A DNA stretch of 14,635 nt from an uncultured Pseudomonadota bacterium (GCA_903931355.1 CAIZCB010000071.1:1-14635); one strand, 5' to 3'; shown: positions 1 to 7,677, counted from the first letter of the stretch. The notes: generated by a model from the letters alone, not told the origin. Translations and numbers: made by a program.

Positions 1-674
1 GCATTTGGCTCTTGATAACAAAATTTATCCAGCAATTTGCGAAAGGCCGAACGAGAAATTTCCTCTGCGCCTAAACTTAATAAATGCTCACTGGTTACCT
101 GACAATCAATTAATTCATAACCCCACGCTGTTAATTGCTGAACTAAATGCACAAACACCACTTTCGAGGCATCGGTTCGACGATGAAACATCGATTCGCC
201 AAAAAACACCTTGCCAATCGCCACGCCATACAAGCCACCGACTAACTCGCCGTTTTGCCAAGCTTCAACACTATGCGCCACACCTTGTTGATGCAAGGCT
301 TGATAAGCCGCTAGCATCTCGGCACTAATCCAAGTACCTGCTTCATCATTTCTCGGTTCCGCACAAGCCTTCATGACATCAAGAAAGGCGCTGTCATAAC
401 GAATTTCAAACAATTGTTTACGCAAGGTTTTATTCAAACTGCGCGAGATATTAATCCGTTCAGGATAGACAACTAAACGCGGATCAGGCGACCACCACAA
501 AATCGGCTCGCCCGGGTTGTACCAAGGGAAAATGCCTTGCCGATAAGCATTAATCAATCGAGTTGCGGATAAACAGCCGCCAAACGCTAAAAGACCATTG
601 GGAGCTGTTAATGCTTTACGCAACTCTGGAAATCGCTGGTCAGGCTTAGTTGGGTCAAGCTGAGTGAGTTGCAT
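1..674 (-). CDS. aat: Leucyl/phenylalanyl-tRNA--protein transferase, 3' end cut by window
   Basis: Aat transfers Leu or Phe from charged tRNA to proteins with N-terminal Arg or Lys, marking them for the ClpS/ClpAP N-end-rule pathway in the cytoplasm. The minus strand from the ATG at 674 reads 224 codons without a stop and leaves the window at base 1. Visible family motifs are PNGLLAFGG near residue 25, GIFPWYNPGEPILWWSPDPR near residues 46-65, GTWIS, LVGGLYGV, FFGESMF and LIDCQV. The E. coli protein is about 234 residues, so only the C-terminal tail is missing. The start has no clear Shine-Dalgarno sequence and lies a few bases after a terminator-like hairpin that follows trxB, so aat may depend on readthrough or its own promoter. 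An aat gene close to trxB also occurs in E. coli. Identity is very secure. Confidence 0.95.
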   Translation of the reverse strand, partial: MQLTQLDPTKPDQRFPELRKALTAPNGLLAFGGCLSATRLINAYRQGIFPWYNPGEPILWWSPDPRLVVYPERINISRSLNKTLRKQLFEIRYDSAFLDVMKACAEPRNDEAGTWISAEMLAAYQALHQQGVAHSVEAWQNGELVGGLYGVAIGKVFFGESMFHRRTDASKVVFVHLVQQLTAWGYELIDCQVTSEHLLSLGAEEISRSAFRKLLDKFCYQEPN

Positions 675-680
675 AGGCTA

Positions 681-717
681 GAAAAATGAATCGCGCCAAC
701 CAGAAAAGTTAGCGCGA
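681..717 (-). terminator. Hairpin with T-run between trxB and aat
   Basis: On the minus strand a 10-bp stem (one G-U pair) is formed by 708-717 and 691-700 around a 7-nt loop. A run of five T follows four bases later at 682-686. This fits a Rho-independent terminator after trxB, although the T-run is displaced. It ends only 7 bases before the aat start codon, so it could attenuate aat expression. Confidence 0.6.
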
Positions 718-728
718 ATAGAGGTTAA

Positions 729-1742
<1,014 letters not shown>

Positions 1743-1920
1743 TTAAACTGATTCGAGTTAGATTTCAGCCATTTCATGCGAATTATCAGCTTTATCATCT
1801 AAAATTTATTTTAGCGTTTTATGTAGTTTCATATGGTTTATTTAAAATATGTAAGTCTATGTAATCACTATCTTTTTGTTTTCTTTAGTGTTTTATTGTT
1901 TAATAGAGTCTTGAATAATT

Positions 1921-1942
1921 GTGGCACCACCAGTGGCACCAC
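1921..1942 (+). repeat. Two tandem copies of GTGGCACCAC, 12-bp period
   Basis: GTGGCACCAC occurs at 1921-1930 and again at 1933-1942, separated by CA, starting 42 bases before the integrase ATG. Short direct repeats of this kind near an integrase end are typical of integrase arm-type sites or excisionase sites. They could also be operators of the int promoter. Function is inferred from position only. Confidence 0.6.
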
Positions 1943-1962
1943 TAAATTAAACGGATTCAAAT

Positions 1963-3222
1963 ATGCAATTACACGACCTGCAAATCAAAAACTGGATTAA
2001 AAACCAAGAGCATTTCGAGAGTAAAACAGACGATAATCAAAAAGGCTTAATCCTTTGTTATCGCCAAAGCATGAAAACACCTGTCTGGAAGTTTCGCTTT
2101 CAATTGAATGGCAAGCGCTCAACGCTAACAATTGGCAGTTATGATAATTTCACGGTAAGCCTTGCTAGAAAGGAAGCCAAGAAGCTATCAGCGCGGGTTG
2201 ACCTTGGCGAAGATGTTGCATTGCAAAAACAACAAGCCAAAGCAGATGCCATTAAACAGCGCAAGATTGAGCAATACACGCTTAACACGTTAGTCGATGA
2301 GTATTACCACCAACGCTTTAAATTGAAGCGCAAGCGGCATGAGTCTACTTATTACATCGTTCAAAAGCACATACCTAAAAAGATTGGCGAACTGCCGTTG
2401 GTGAATATCAAACCAATACACATACGGCAATTGCTGGATACCTGCAAGAAACAAGCGCCAACAAGTAGCATCATACTGTTAGGATTTCTGAAAGAGTCGT
2501 TCAAATATGCAATCAAAGCCGAGTTAATCGACCACTGCCCCGCTTTGGCGTTTGGTCGAGAAGATACCGCCACCGCTAAAGTAAGAGAGCGTTTTTTTAG
2601 TGATGCTGAGCTAATCAAATTATTTAGCGCAATGAGTAGCGATTGCAGAACATCCCGCGCTGTAATGTTGTGGTTATTAACCTGCACACGAAAAAATGAA
2701 TTATTAGGCGCACACGAAAGCGAATTTGATTTGATCAACAGCGTTTGGACTCTACCAGCTAACCGGACAAAATCAGGAAAGGCGATTGAAATTCCATTGG
2801 TGCCTGATGCTTTGGCAATTGTTAAAAGCCAGTTGGCAATCAGTCACAACGGTTTTTTATTCGCATCACCACGCGGTCACTTATCTGATGCCGGAATGGT
2901 TAGGCCGTTTTATAAGCTGTTCGATGAAGCTGGTTTACTTGATAGCAGGGCGCACGATTTGAGGCGCACCAGTTACACGCTAATGGCGCGATTTGGTATC
3001 GAGTGGCACACGCGGGAACGATGTCTTAATCACATCATTGGCGGAGTCGAAAGGCATTACAACGCACATGATTATTTTCTGGAGCGTAAACGGGCATTAG
3101 AGTTACTCGAAAGCCATTACAGAAAACTAAAAAATGGCGAATCAACAAACGTGATTCCATTTCAAAAACCAGATAAAGCAAAAATCGTGCCAATAAATAG
3201 TCTACATAATTCAATTAGTTAA
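1963..3222 (+). CDS. int: Tyrosine-type site-specific integrase (P4-like, DUF4102 type)
   Basis: The 419-residue protein should catalyse integration and excision of the element between attP and attB. Residues about 20-100 look like the arm-binding DUF4102-type domain, with the WKFRFQLNGKRSTLTIGSY segment. About 105-200 fit the SAM-like core-binding domain, and about 205-380 the catalytic domain. Catalytic residues can be placed: Arg243 in CTRKNELL, Lys270 in RTKSGK, His331 and Arg334 in HDLRR, His357 in LNHIIGG, and the nucleophile Tyr366 in RHYNAHDY. The set is complete, so the enzyme is probably active. A weak ACGGA lies before the ATG. The direct repeats just upstream may be its own binding sites. 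The C-terminal tail after residue 385 is not part of the conserved core. The target site cannot be named from the sequence. Confidence 0.93.
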   Translation: MQLHDLQIKNWIKNQEHFESKTDDNQKGLILCYRQSMKTPVWKFRFQLNGKRSTLTIGSYDNFTVSLARKEAKKLSARVDLGEDVALQKQQAKADAIKQRKIEQYTLNTLVDEYYHQRFKLKRKRHESTYYIVQKHIPKKIGELPLVNIKPIHIRQLLDTCKKQAPTSSIILLGFLKESFKYAIKAELIDHCPALAFGREDTATAKVRERFFSDAELIKLFSAMSSDCRTSRAVMLWLLTCTRKNELLGAHESEFDLINSVWTLPANRTKSGKAIEIPLVPDALAIVKSQLAISHNGFLFASPRGHLSDAGMVRPFYKLFDEAGLLDSRAHDLRRTSYTLMARFGIEWHTRERCLNHIIGGVERHYNAHDYFLERKRALELLESHYRKLKNGESTNVIPFQKPDKAKIVPINSLHNSIS

Positions 3223-3299
3223 TATTTTAATAGCAAGAACCATGCCAAAAGCACTTGACCAAACAATAAAAGACAAATAGCATTGTTTTAGGCTTTAGC

Positions 3300-3317
3300 A
3301 ATGACATAAGTGTCATT
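3300..3317 (+). promoter_or_regulatory. Operator-like palindrome 1
   Basis: AATGACA-TAAG-TGTCATT is a perfect 7+7 inverted repeat in the gap between int and the alpA operon. It shares the pattern ATGACA-N4-TGTCAT with a second palindrome centred 59 bp downstream. Between them a third, weaker inverted repeat, CTGTC-N5-GACAG, lies at 3336-3350. The arrangement suggests dimeric regulator binding, possibly by AlpA or a host repressor. Confidence 0.55.
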
Positions 3318-3359
3318 CTGTAACAAGTCTATTTACTGTCGTGATGACAGCAGGCCACG

Positions 3360-3375
3360 ATGACACAAATGTCAT
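3360..3375 (+). promoter_or_regulatory. Operator-like palindrome 2
   Basis: ATGACA-CAAA-TGTCAT is a perfect 6+6 inverted repeat with the same half-sites as the copy at 3300-3317. Its right end touches the -35 box of a candidate promoter for the alpA operon, which is a typical place for a repressor or activator site. Confidence 0.55.
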
Positions 3376-3402
3376 TGTGATATTTTTCGCCATGCCTAGG
3401 AT
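3375..3402 (+). promoter_or_regulatory. Candidate promoter of the alpA operon
   Basis: TTGTGA at 3375-3380 and TAGGAT at 3397-3402 are separated by 16 bp, a moderate sigma-70 match about 45 bp before the alpA start. The second ATGACA palindrome abuts the -35 box. No other promoter-like pair in this gap looked better. Confidence 0.35.
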
Positions 3403-3424
3403 GGTTAAAAATCCCATGAGCATG

Positions 3425-3442
3425 GCACCTGTTTGGAGGTGC
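3425..3442 (+). promoter_or_regulatory. Hairpin covering the alpA ribosome-binding site
   Basis: GCACCT at 3425-3430 pairs perfectly with AGGTGC at 3437-3442 around the loop GTTTGG. The GGAGG Shine-Dalgarno at 3435-3439 lies partly in the loop and partly in the stem, 8 bases before the ATG at 3448. A T4 run follows the stem, so it also resembles a weak terminator. It could limit translation or transcription of the whole downstream operon. Confidence 0.5.
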
Positions 3443-3447
3443 TTTTA

Positions 3448-3657
3448 ATGCAACCTAAGCTACTAAGAGAAAAAGATTTAATCAATCGCCCTGCAAAAGC
3501 AGACCAACCAGCCTGCACAGGCCTACTCAATATATCCAAGTCAACTTTATGGCACTGGGTAAAAATCGGAAAACTACCCCAACCCATCAAATTATCTGAG
3601 CGGGTAACTGTTTGGAAATCTGAGGATATAGAAAAGTTTTTGGCGGGGGTAATTTGA
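3448..3657 (+). CDS. alpA: AlpA-family transcriptional regulator
   Basis: The 69-residue product is a small DNA-binding protein of the AlpA family, whose members control integrase or excision genes of P4-like elements. The region from about residue 25 shows the MerR/AlpA-like winged helix pattern: a GLLNISKSTLWHWVKIGKLPQPIKLSERVT-like segment followed by VWKSEDIEKFL near the end. I chose the ATG at 3448 because GGAGG lies 8 bases upstream. An upstream in-frame TTG at 3433 falls inside the hairpin and has no such site. The stop overlaps the next gene's ATG by one base (TGATG), so translation of the two is probably coupled. The two ATGACA-N4-TGTCAT palindromes upstream are candidate binding sites, but that link is inference. 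Confidence 0.85.
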   Translation: MQPKLLREKDLINRPAKADQPACTGLLNISKSTLWHWVKIGKLPQPIKLSERVTVWKSEDIEKFLAGVI

Positions 3658-4580
3658 TGATTGCCACCACTAGACCAAGCAATAATCTAATGGCGGCTAA
3701 CAGAATGATGCCGCTTAATTATACTAGCAAAGCGGATATTATCGACCAGTTCAAAAATGACATGGCCGCTAACGGTGTAATCATTCGAGAATCAATAATC
3801 GCAGACGGCCAGCTTCACAGATACCACGTCGAAGGTGATAGTTCGGGTAGTAAAAATGCCGCCGTCGTTCTGTACTTAGACGACAATCCAGCCGGATATT
3901 TTAAAAACCACAAAACAGGCGTTGTTTGTACGTGGCGAGCTGACGGAAAGCGCAAAGGCTTAAGTCATGCCGATAAACTGGCGATTGAGCTAGAGCAGAA
4001 ACAACGTCAAGCCGAAATCTTAGAAACTCAACGGAAAGCCGCGATCAAGGCCGTCAATCTTTGGCGTGATGCAATGCCAGCAACAAGTCACGCATATCTT
4101 GATAAAAAACAGATACAACCGCACAAGCTGAGAATCACCAAATCAGGCGCACTGTTAGTGCCGATTTATAACCAAGCTGGCTTGATTGTGAATTTGCAGT
4201 TTATTAATGCTGAGGGCGAAAAGCGCTTTCTATCAGGTGGACAAAAGCGTGGATGCTTTAGCGTGATTGGTACGCATACCGACAACAACACAATTTTAAT
4301 TTGTGAAGGCTGGGCAACAGGCGCAAGTCTTAACGAACATTCTGACTTGTTTGCCGTTGTTGCGTTAGATGCCGGAAACCTACTTCCCGTGGCGCAGTGC
4401 TGGCGCAGGCTACGACCTAACGCGAAGATTGTTATCTGTGGCGACAATGACCTAAGCGAAATCGGACAAATCAAGGCGCGAGAAGCCGCGTTAGCTTGCC
4501 AAGGAACCTACTTAATACCCGAAGCAGTCGGCTGTGATTGGAACGACATTTTGACTGATGGAGGCGTACTCAATGGATGA
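3657..4580 (+). CDS. Toprim-domain primase-like protein
   Basis: The 307-residue protein resembles the primase part of plasmid and P4-type replication proteins (TraC/alpha-like, DUF7146 plus Toprim). The N-terminal half has the GDSSGSKNAAVVLYLDDNPAGYF-type segment common in these proteins. Residues about 135-200 hold the NLWRDAMP, HAYLDKK, LLVPIYN and LQFINAEGEKRFLSGG motifs. The Toprim domain follows, with its glutamate in ICEGWATGASL near residue 217 and the acidic pair in CGDND at 263 and 265; CDWND comes near the end. It probably makes RNA primers for replication of the excised element together with the next gene. The ATG at 3657 overlaps the alpA stop, and a GGGGG stretch precedes it; a TTG one codon upstream is also possible. 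There is no N-terminal CHC2-type zinc motif. Primase activity is inferred from family resemblance. Confidence 0.87.
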   Translation: MIATTRPSNNLMAANRMMPLNYTSKADIIDQFKNDMAANGVIIRESIIADGQLHRYHVEGDSSGSKNAAVVLYLDDNPAGYFKNHKTGVVCTWRADGKRKGLSHADKLAIELEQKQRQAEILETQRKAAIKAVNLWRDAMPATSHAYLDKKQIQPHKLRITKSGALLVPIYNQAGLIVNLQFINAEGEKRFLSGGQKRGCFSVIGTHTDNNTILICEGWATGASLNEHSDLFAVVALDAGNLLPVAQCWRRLRPNAKIVICGDNDLSEIGQIKAREAALACQGTYLIPEAVGCDWNDILTDGGVLNG

Positions 4581-6465
4581 GTTAAACCAAAACAGCGAAG
4601 AAAATTTTTTTCCCGACAAAATCGAACAAAACAACGTTGCCAACATTGCCAACGTTGCCAACGTTGACAAATTCGACCTGTCCAAACAGATAAACCCGCT
4701 AGAAGATGGTCGAAAAAAGGCGCTTGATATTATTGATGGTGTTTTATCTGTCTGTACGGAACAGCCGGAACTATTGGCCAGCCCTGATTTTATTCAATCG
4801 GTGCAATTTATACGAGAACATCATCAAGGTGATTGGCTGGTGATTCGGTGCAAGATTAAAGATGCAAAACCATCAGGCGTACCGTTAGCGGATATTGATA
4901 GTGTAACCAGACCTGCAAGCGAATTATGCAGTGATGACGGTAACGTGTCAGCCGCTTTGATTAAGTTGGTCACTGATAGCGGCCAATTGATATTCGATCC
5001 AGAACAAGACCGCGCCTATTTAAGCGTTCAAATTAAAAACGCACACCATCTATTGAGCCTTGAAAGTAAGGCGTTTATTGACTGGTTAAGCGCCAGCTAT
5101 TATTTCAGCACAAGAAACGGTGATGAAGGCGTAGGAAAGTCAGCAAGCGAACAACAGATAAAACAGGCGCGATTTGCTTTATCGGGAATCGCTAAACATG
5201 ATGGCAAGCATGAAAAAATCCATCTAAGAGCCGCGCAATATGAAGGCGCTGTTTATATCTATTTAGGCGACGACCAAAGGCGGTTGATTGAAGTATTGCC
5301 AACAGGCTGGCGCTTGATTGAGTCGGATAAATCACCCGTTAAGTTTTGGCAACCATCAGCCATGCAATCGTTACCCGTGCCTAGTGACAAAAGCAATTTG
5401 ATGTTGTTGTGGGATTTTCTAAACATTCCAGAAAATGACAGGCTGTTAGTTTTGGCGTGGATACTTGAAACATTTAGACCAGAAACACCGTTCCCCATAT
5501 TGGCGTTAAGCGGTCAACAAGGCTGTGCAAAGTCGTCTACTCAAAACAAAATCAGGCAGTTAATCGATCACAACAGCGTTAACCTAAGAGCCGCACCTAA
5601 AACGGTTGAAGATATTTTTGTTAGTGCGGGTGTTAATTGGCTGAGTAGTTTCGAGAACATTAGTAACCTATCGCCTTCGATGCAAGACGCACTATGCACC
5701 CTTGCTACTGGCGGTGGATTTGCCGCAAGAAAGTTATTCACCAATGCCGAAGAATCGGTAATCGAAGTTAAGCGGCCTGTGATTATTAACTCAATCCCCA
5801 ACGTTGTGACAGCGCAGGATTTAACCGACCGAGCAATAAGCATTGAATTACCGCGCATTGAGTACCGCGAAGAATCGGAAATCAGCCAAAAGTGGGAAGA
5901 TGCCAAGCCCGCAATCATGGCGGGATTGATGGATTTATTTGTAGACACATTAGCAAGGCTTGATGATGTTGTTTTGGTTAATCCGCCAAGAATGGCCGAC
6001 TTTACACGACTGGGCGAAGCAATGAGTCAAGCGTTAGGTTATACAGCCGGATCATTCGACAAGCTTTATAAGGCAAACAGACTTGAAAGCGTGGGGCGCA
6101 GTCTGGAAGGCTCACCTGTTGCCAGCGCCATTATTGAATTAGCAGATAGTTACACCGGAACAGGTCAGACCGTATTTCATAACACGGTAAAGGCGCTATT
6201 TGAAAAACTAACAACCGACCATCGACACAATGCCGAAGCATGGCCGCGAGGTGCAAAAGGTTTGGCATGTGAAATCAAGCGACAACAACCCGCTTTATTA
6301 TCACTAGGTATTGAGATTATTCAGGGGAAAGAGGTTGAGCGGATTGGCGAATCAAGAGGTTTACCGATAACCATCAAGAAATCTGTCAACGTTGGCAACG
6401 TTGGCAACGTTGTTTTAAAGGATTATGCGGCAAAAGAAAAATTTGATGATAAGGGGCGTGTGTAA
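4573..6465 (+). CDS. AAA+/SF3-like replicative helicase of the element
   Basis: The 630-residue protein resembles the ATP-binding helicase proteins that accompany Toprim primases in phage-like islands. A Walker A-type loop, GQQGCAKSS, lies at residues 314-322. The conserved block continues with WLSSFENIS (Walker B position, Glu in place of Asp), ALCTLATGGGFAARKLF, PVIINSIPNV (sensor-type Asn) and DLTDRAISIELPRI (likely Arg finger). The N-terminal 300 residues are not clearly assignable. I chose the ATG at 4573 because GGAGG lies 8 bases upstream; the ATG at 4558 lacks this. The start overlaps the primase stop by 8 bases. Near both ends the DNA carries tandem 9-bp CAACGTTG units, read as repeated Asn-Val-Ala and Asn-Val-Gly. 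It probably unwinds the element's origin; direct evidence is absent. Confidence 0.85.
   Translation: MDELNQNSEENFFPDKIEQNNVANIANVANVDKFDLSKQINPLEDGRKKALDIIDGVLSVCTEQPELLASPDFIQSVQFIREHHQGDWLVIRCKIKDAKPSGVPLADIDSVTRPASELCSDDGNVSAALIKLVTDSGQLIFDPEQDRAYLSVQIKNAHHLLSLESKAFIDWLSASYYFSTRNGDEGVGKSASEQQIKQARFALSGIAKHDGKHEKIHLRAAQYEGAVYIYLGDDQRRLIEVLPTGWRLIESDKSPVKFWQPSAMQSLPVPSDKSNLMLLWDFLNIPENDRLLVLAWILETFRPETPFPILALSGQQGCAKSSTQNKIRQLIDHNSVNLRAAPKTVEDIFVSAGVNWLSSFENISNLSPSMQDALCTLATGGGFAARKLFTNAEESVIEVKRPVIINSIPNVVTAQDLTDRAISIELPRIEYREESEISQKWEDAKPAIMAGLMDLFVDTLARLDDVVLVNPPRMADFTRLGEAMSQALGYTAGSFDKLYKANRLESVGRSLEGSPVASAIIELADSYTGTGQTVFHNTVKALFEKLTTDHRHNAEAWPRGAKGLACEIKRQQPALLSLGIEIIQGKEVERIGESRGLPITIKKSVNVGNVGNVVLKDYAAKEKFDDKGRV
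4632..4667 (+). repeat. CAACGTTG array, four 9-bp units
   Basis: Four tandem units begin at 4632, 4641, 4650 and 4659. Units 1, 3 and 4 contain the perfect 8-bp palindrome CAACGTTG; unit 2 has one change (CAACATTG). The spacer base is C, C, C, then A. The array lies in frame inside the helicase gene and codes for repeated Asn-Val-Ala. The 9-bp period keeps the frame whatever the copy number. Possible roles are iterons for replication or regulation. Confidence 0.85.
6387..6413 (+). repeat. CAACGTTG array, three 9-bp units
   Basis: Three perfect CAACGTTG units begin at 6387, 6396 and 6405, with spacer bases G, G and T. The array codes for repeated Asn-Val-Gly near the C-terminus of the helicase protein. 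Relative to the array at 4632-4667, the spacer base is complementary, so the two arrays are inverted copies of one another. A single isolated CAACGTTG also occurs at 5799-5806. Confidence 0.85.
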
Positions 6466-6974
6466 TGAGTGCCCTAAACAAAGTTAGAAGTGCGGGTTTT
6501 ACCGTGTCACTTGATGGCGATGATTTGCTAATCGAACCATTCAGCAGACTGCTACCAAGTCAGATTGATTTTCTGAAAATCAACAAATCAAAAATTATTG
6601 ATGATCTGATTCAAGAACAATTGCTAATCCCCAAAAAGAGAAGCGGATTAAAACCAGCCGACCGTCAGCGCCTATTGGATTACATGGCATTTATCGACGA
6701 AACCGACGATGACTTGATTCAAGATTATTTGGATGGTTGCGAACGTGACTCGATGGTTTTGCAATATCAGCTTGAATATATCGTCGCAGAAATGGAGCCC
6801 AAAGCGCCAGCAATTGAAAAAATGATTAAGTGCGGCGACTGCCTCTATTGGCGGCCGATTAACTTACATGGGCGTGGTGGTGGTCATTGTGCCGCTGGAG
6901 TTTATCCGCTGGGTTGTTGTCACTGGAGCGAAACCCATAAATTATGCGAATCATTCGAGGTGAAAAATGGATGA
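6465..6974 (+). CDS. Small protein with docking-like N-terminus and Cys/His-rich C-terminus
   Basis: I do not recognise a named family for the whole 169-residue protein. Residues 1-50 (GFTVSLDGDDLLIEPFSRL, then an Ile/Lys-rich helix) resemble the TubC-type N-terminal docking fold, a short beta-hairpin plus helices seen in many island-encoded proteins. The middle is acidic and predicted helical. The last 45 residues carry CGDC, HGRGGGHC, GCCHW and a final Cys before ESFEV, a spacing that suggests one or two bound zinc ions or another metal. The ATG at 6465 overlaps the helicase stop as TAATG with a GGGG sequence upstream. Its place after the primase and helicase genes suggests an accessory replication factor or an adaptor between replication proteins, but this is inference from context. 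Confidence 0.7.
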   Translation: MSALNKVRSAGFTVSLDGDDLLIEPFSRLLPSQIDFLKINKSKIIDDLIQEQLLIPKKRSGLKPADRQRLLDYMAFIDETDDDLIQDYLDGCERDSMVLQYQLEYIVAEMEPKAPAIEKMIKCGDCLYWRPINLHGRGGGHCAAGVYPLGCCHWSETHKLCESFEVKNG

Positions 6975-7317
6975 TGAGACAATGGTAATCATAGACGGCT
7001 CAACGGGTCAGATAGAGCACCTACCCCCAAGCAAAGGGCGCCATAGGGCAAAGTTAGAATCATTGGCGGATATTCGCAAGGAAATGTCGAAAGTTTACAG
7101 AGAATCCCGCACCGGAACGATTGACCCAACACAAGCGGCAAAATCTGTTTGGATATTGTCAGAAATCAAAAAGGTGGTTGAGGCTGAAATGAAGTTGAAC
7201 GATCCACAATCTGTGGATAGTAAACCGATGTCATTAGCCGAATTTTACGGGCAAGAGTCGATAACCACAAAAGACCCAATTCAAGCCGCTAAAGACTATC
7301 AGCAGTTGATGAGGTGA
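6967..7317 (+). CDS. Small hypothetical protein, last gene of the element operon
   Basis: The 116-residue protein has no function I can assign. The part RHRAKLESLADIRKEMSKVYRE followed by an AAKSVWILSEIKKVVEAEM helix resembles a short helical domain found in small proteins near phage replication or packaging genes. The tail contains LAEFYGQ and ends in a DYQQLMR helix. No membrane segment or signal peptide is visible. The ATG at 6967 overlaps the previous stop by 8 bases and follows GAGG, so it is translated from the same operon. A terminator lies about 85 bases downstream. A terminase small-subunit-like role is conceivable, but no large terminase gene is present to support it. Confidence 0.65.
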   Translation: MDDETMVIIDGSTGQIEHLPPSKGRHRAKLESLADIRKEMSKVYRESRTGTIDPTQAAKSVWILSEIKKVVEAEMKLNDPQSVDSKPMSLAEFYGQESITTKDPIQAAKDYQQLMR

Positions 7318-7400
7318 TTCTCAATAATTGGCATGGTTATTGCTTAATTAAAAATCAGCCGAGCTTAAACAAAACAACCCTTGCACTGCAACTGTCAATC

Positions 7401-7426
7401 AACCCGCTTTGATAGGCGGGTTTTTT
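7401..7426 (+). terminator. Rho-independent terminator of the element operon
   Basis: AACCCGC at 7401-7407 pairs with GCGGGTT at 7416-7422 around an 8-base loop, followed by a run of six T starting at 7421. It is the first strong terminator after the last element gene. Confidence 0.85.
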
Positions 7427-7457
7427 ATTGCCTGTTTGCTAGACGCGTTTCAAAAAT

Positions 7458-7527
7458 GCAGTAACCTTTACAGTAACATCAAAACATTAAAAAACAATTA
7501 GCTTTATTATCAATTAGTTGCAATTAA
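7458..7527 (+). repeat. Direct repeats at the right end of the element
   Basis: CAGTAAC occurs twice with a 12-bp period at 7458-7464 and 7470-7476. CAATTA then occurs three times, at 7495, 7511 and 7521. The 12-bp period matches that of the GTGGCACCAC pair beside the integrase, and the sequences share AGT, then a C three bases later. They may be integrase arm-type or excision sites. The rest of 7318-7677 is AT-rich, with two terminators and no gene that I can see. Confidence 0.4.
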
Positions 7528-7583
7528 TTTTCTTTACTGGAAAGATAAAGAAACAAAGAGTCTGCAAGACTCAACGAAACACA

Positions 7584-7618
7584 AAAACCCGCAAGCTATA
7601 AGGCTTAGCGGGTTTTTT
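7584..7618. terminator. radC: Bidirectional terminator after radC
   Basis: AAAACCCGC at 7584-7592 pairs with GCGGGTTTT at 7608-7616, and AAGC/GCTT extend the stem inward with one bulge. T-runs are present on both strands. It can stop radC transcripts from the right and element transcripts from the left. Confidence 0.8.
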
Positions 7619-7677
7619 AATATTCAGCACATACCATTTCCACAAAGCCGATTAAAAATGAGACTTGGCGAGGCCTT

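Larger units (their letters stand above)
1900..7566 (+). mobile_element. Integrated satellite/plasmid-like element (borders approximate)
   Basis: The block contains a DUF4102-type tyrosine integrase followed by an operon of AlpA regulator, Toprim primase-like protein, AAA+ helicase-like protein and two small proteins, all on the plus strand. It sits between housekeeping genes trxB and radC. The gene set resembles the replication module of P4-like satellites and related integrative elements, with the P4 alpha functions divided over separate genes. I see no capsid, portal, large terminase, relaxase, toxin-antitoxin or defence gene. The left border should lie between 1686 and 1921, because the integrase normally sits near one end. 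The right border should lie between about 7427 and 7584. No tRNA gene or clear attachment-site duplication was found, so both ends are inferred from gene content. Confidence 0.75.

Noticed and set aside
5-328. Open frame on the plus strand at the left edge
   Set aside because: It lies antisense to aat, whose product is clearly recognisable on the minus strand; the plus-strand peptide resembles nothing.
3242-3280. Tiny open frame of 12 codons after int
   Set aside because: It has no ribosome-binding site and is too short to support as a gene.
4632-4667. CAACGTTG array as a CRISPR or as a phase-variable tract
   Set aside because: The units are contiguous 9-mers without spacers, and changes in copy number would keep the reading frame, so neither fits.
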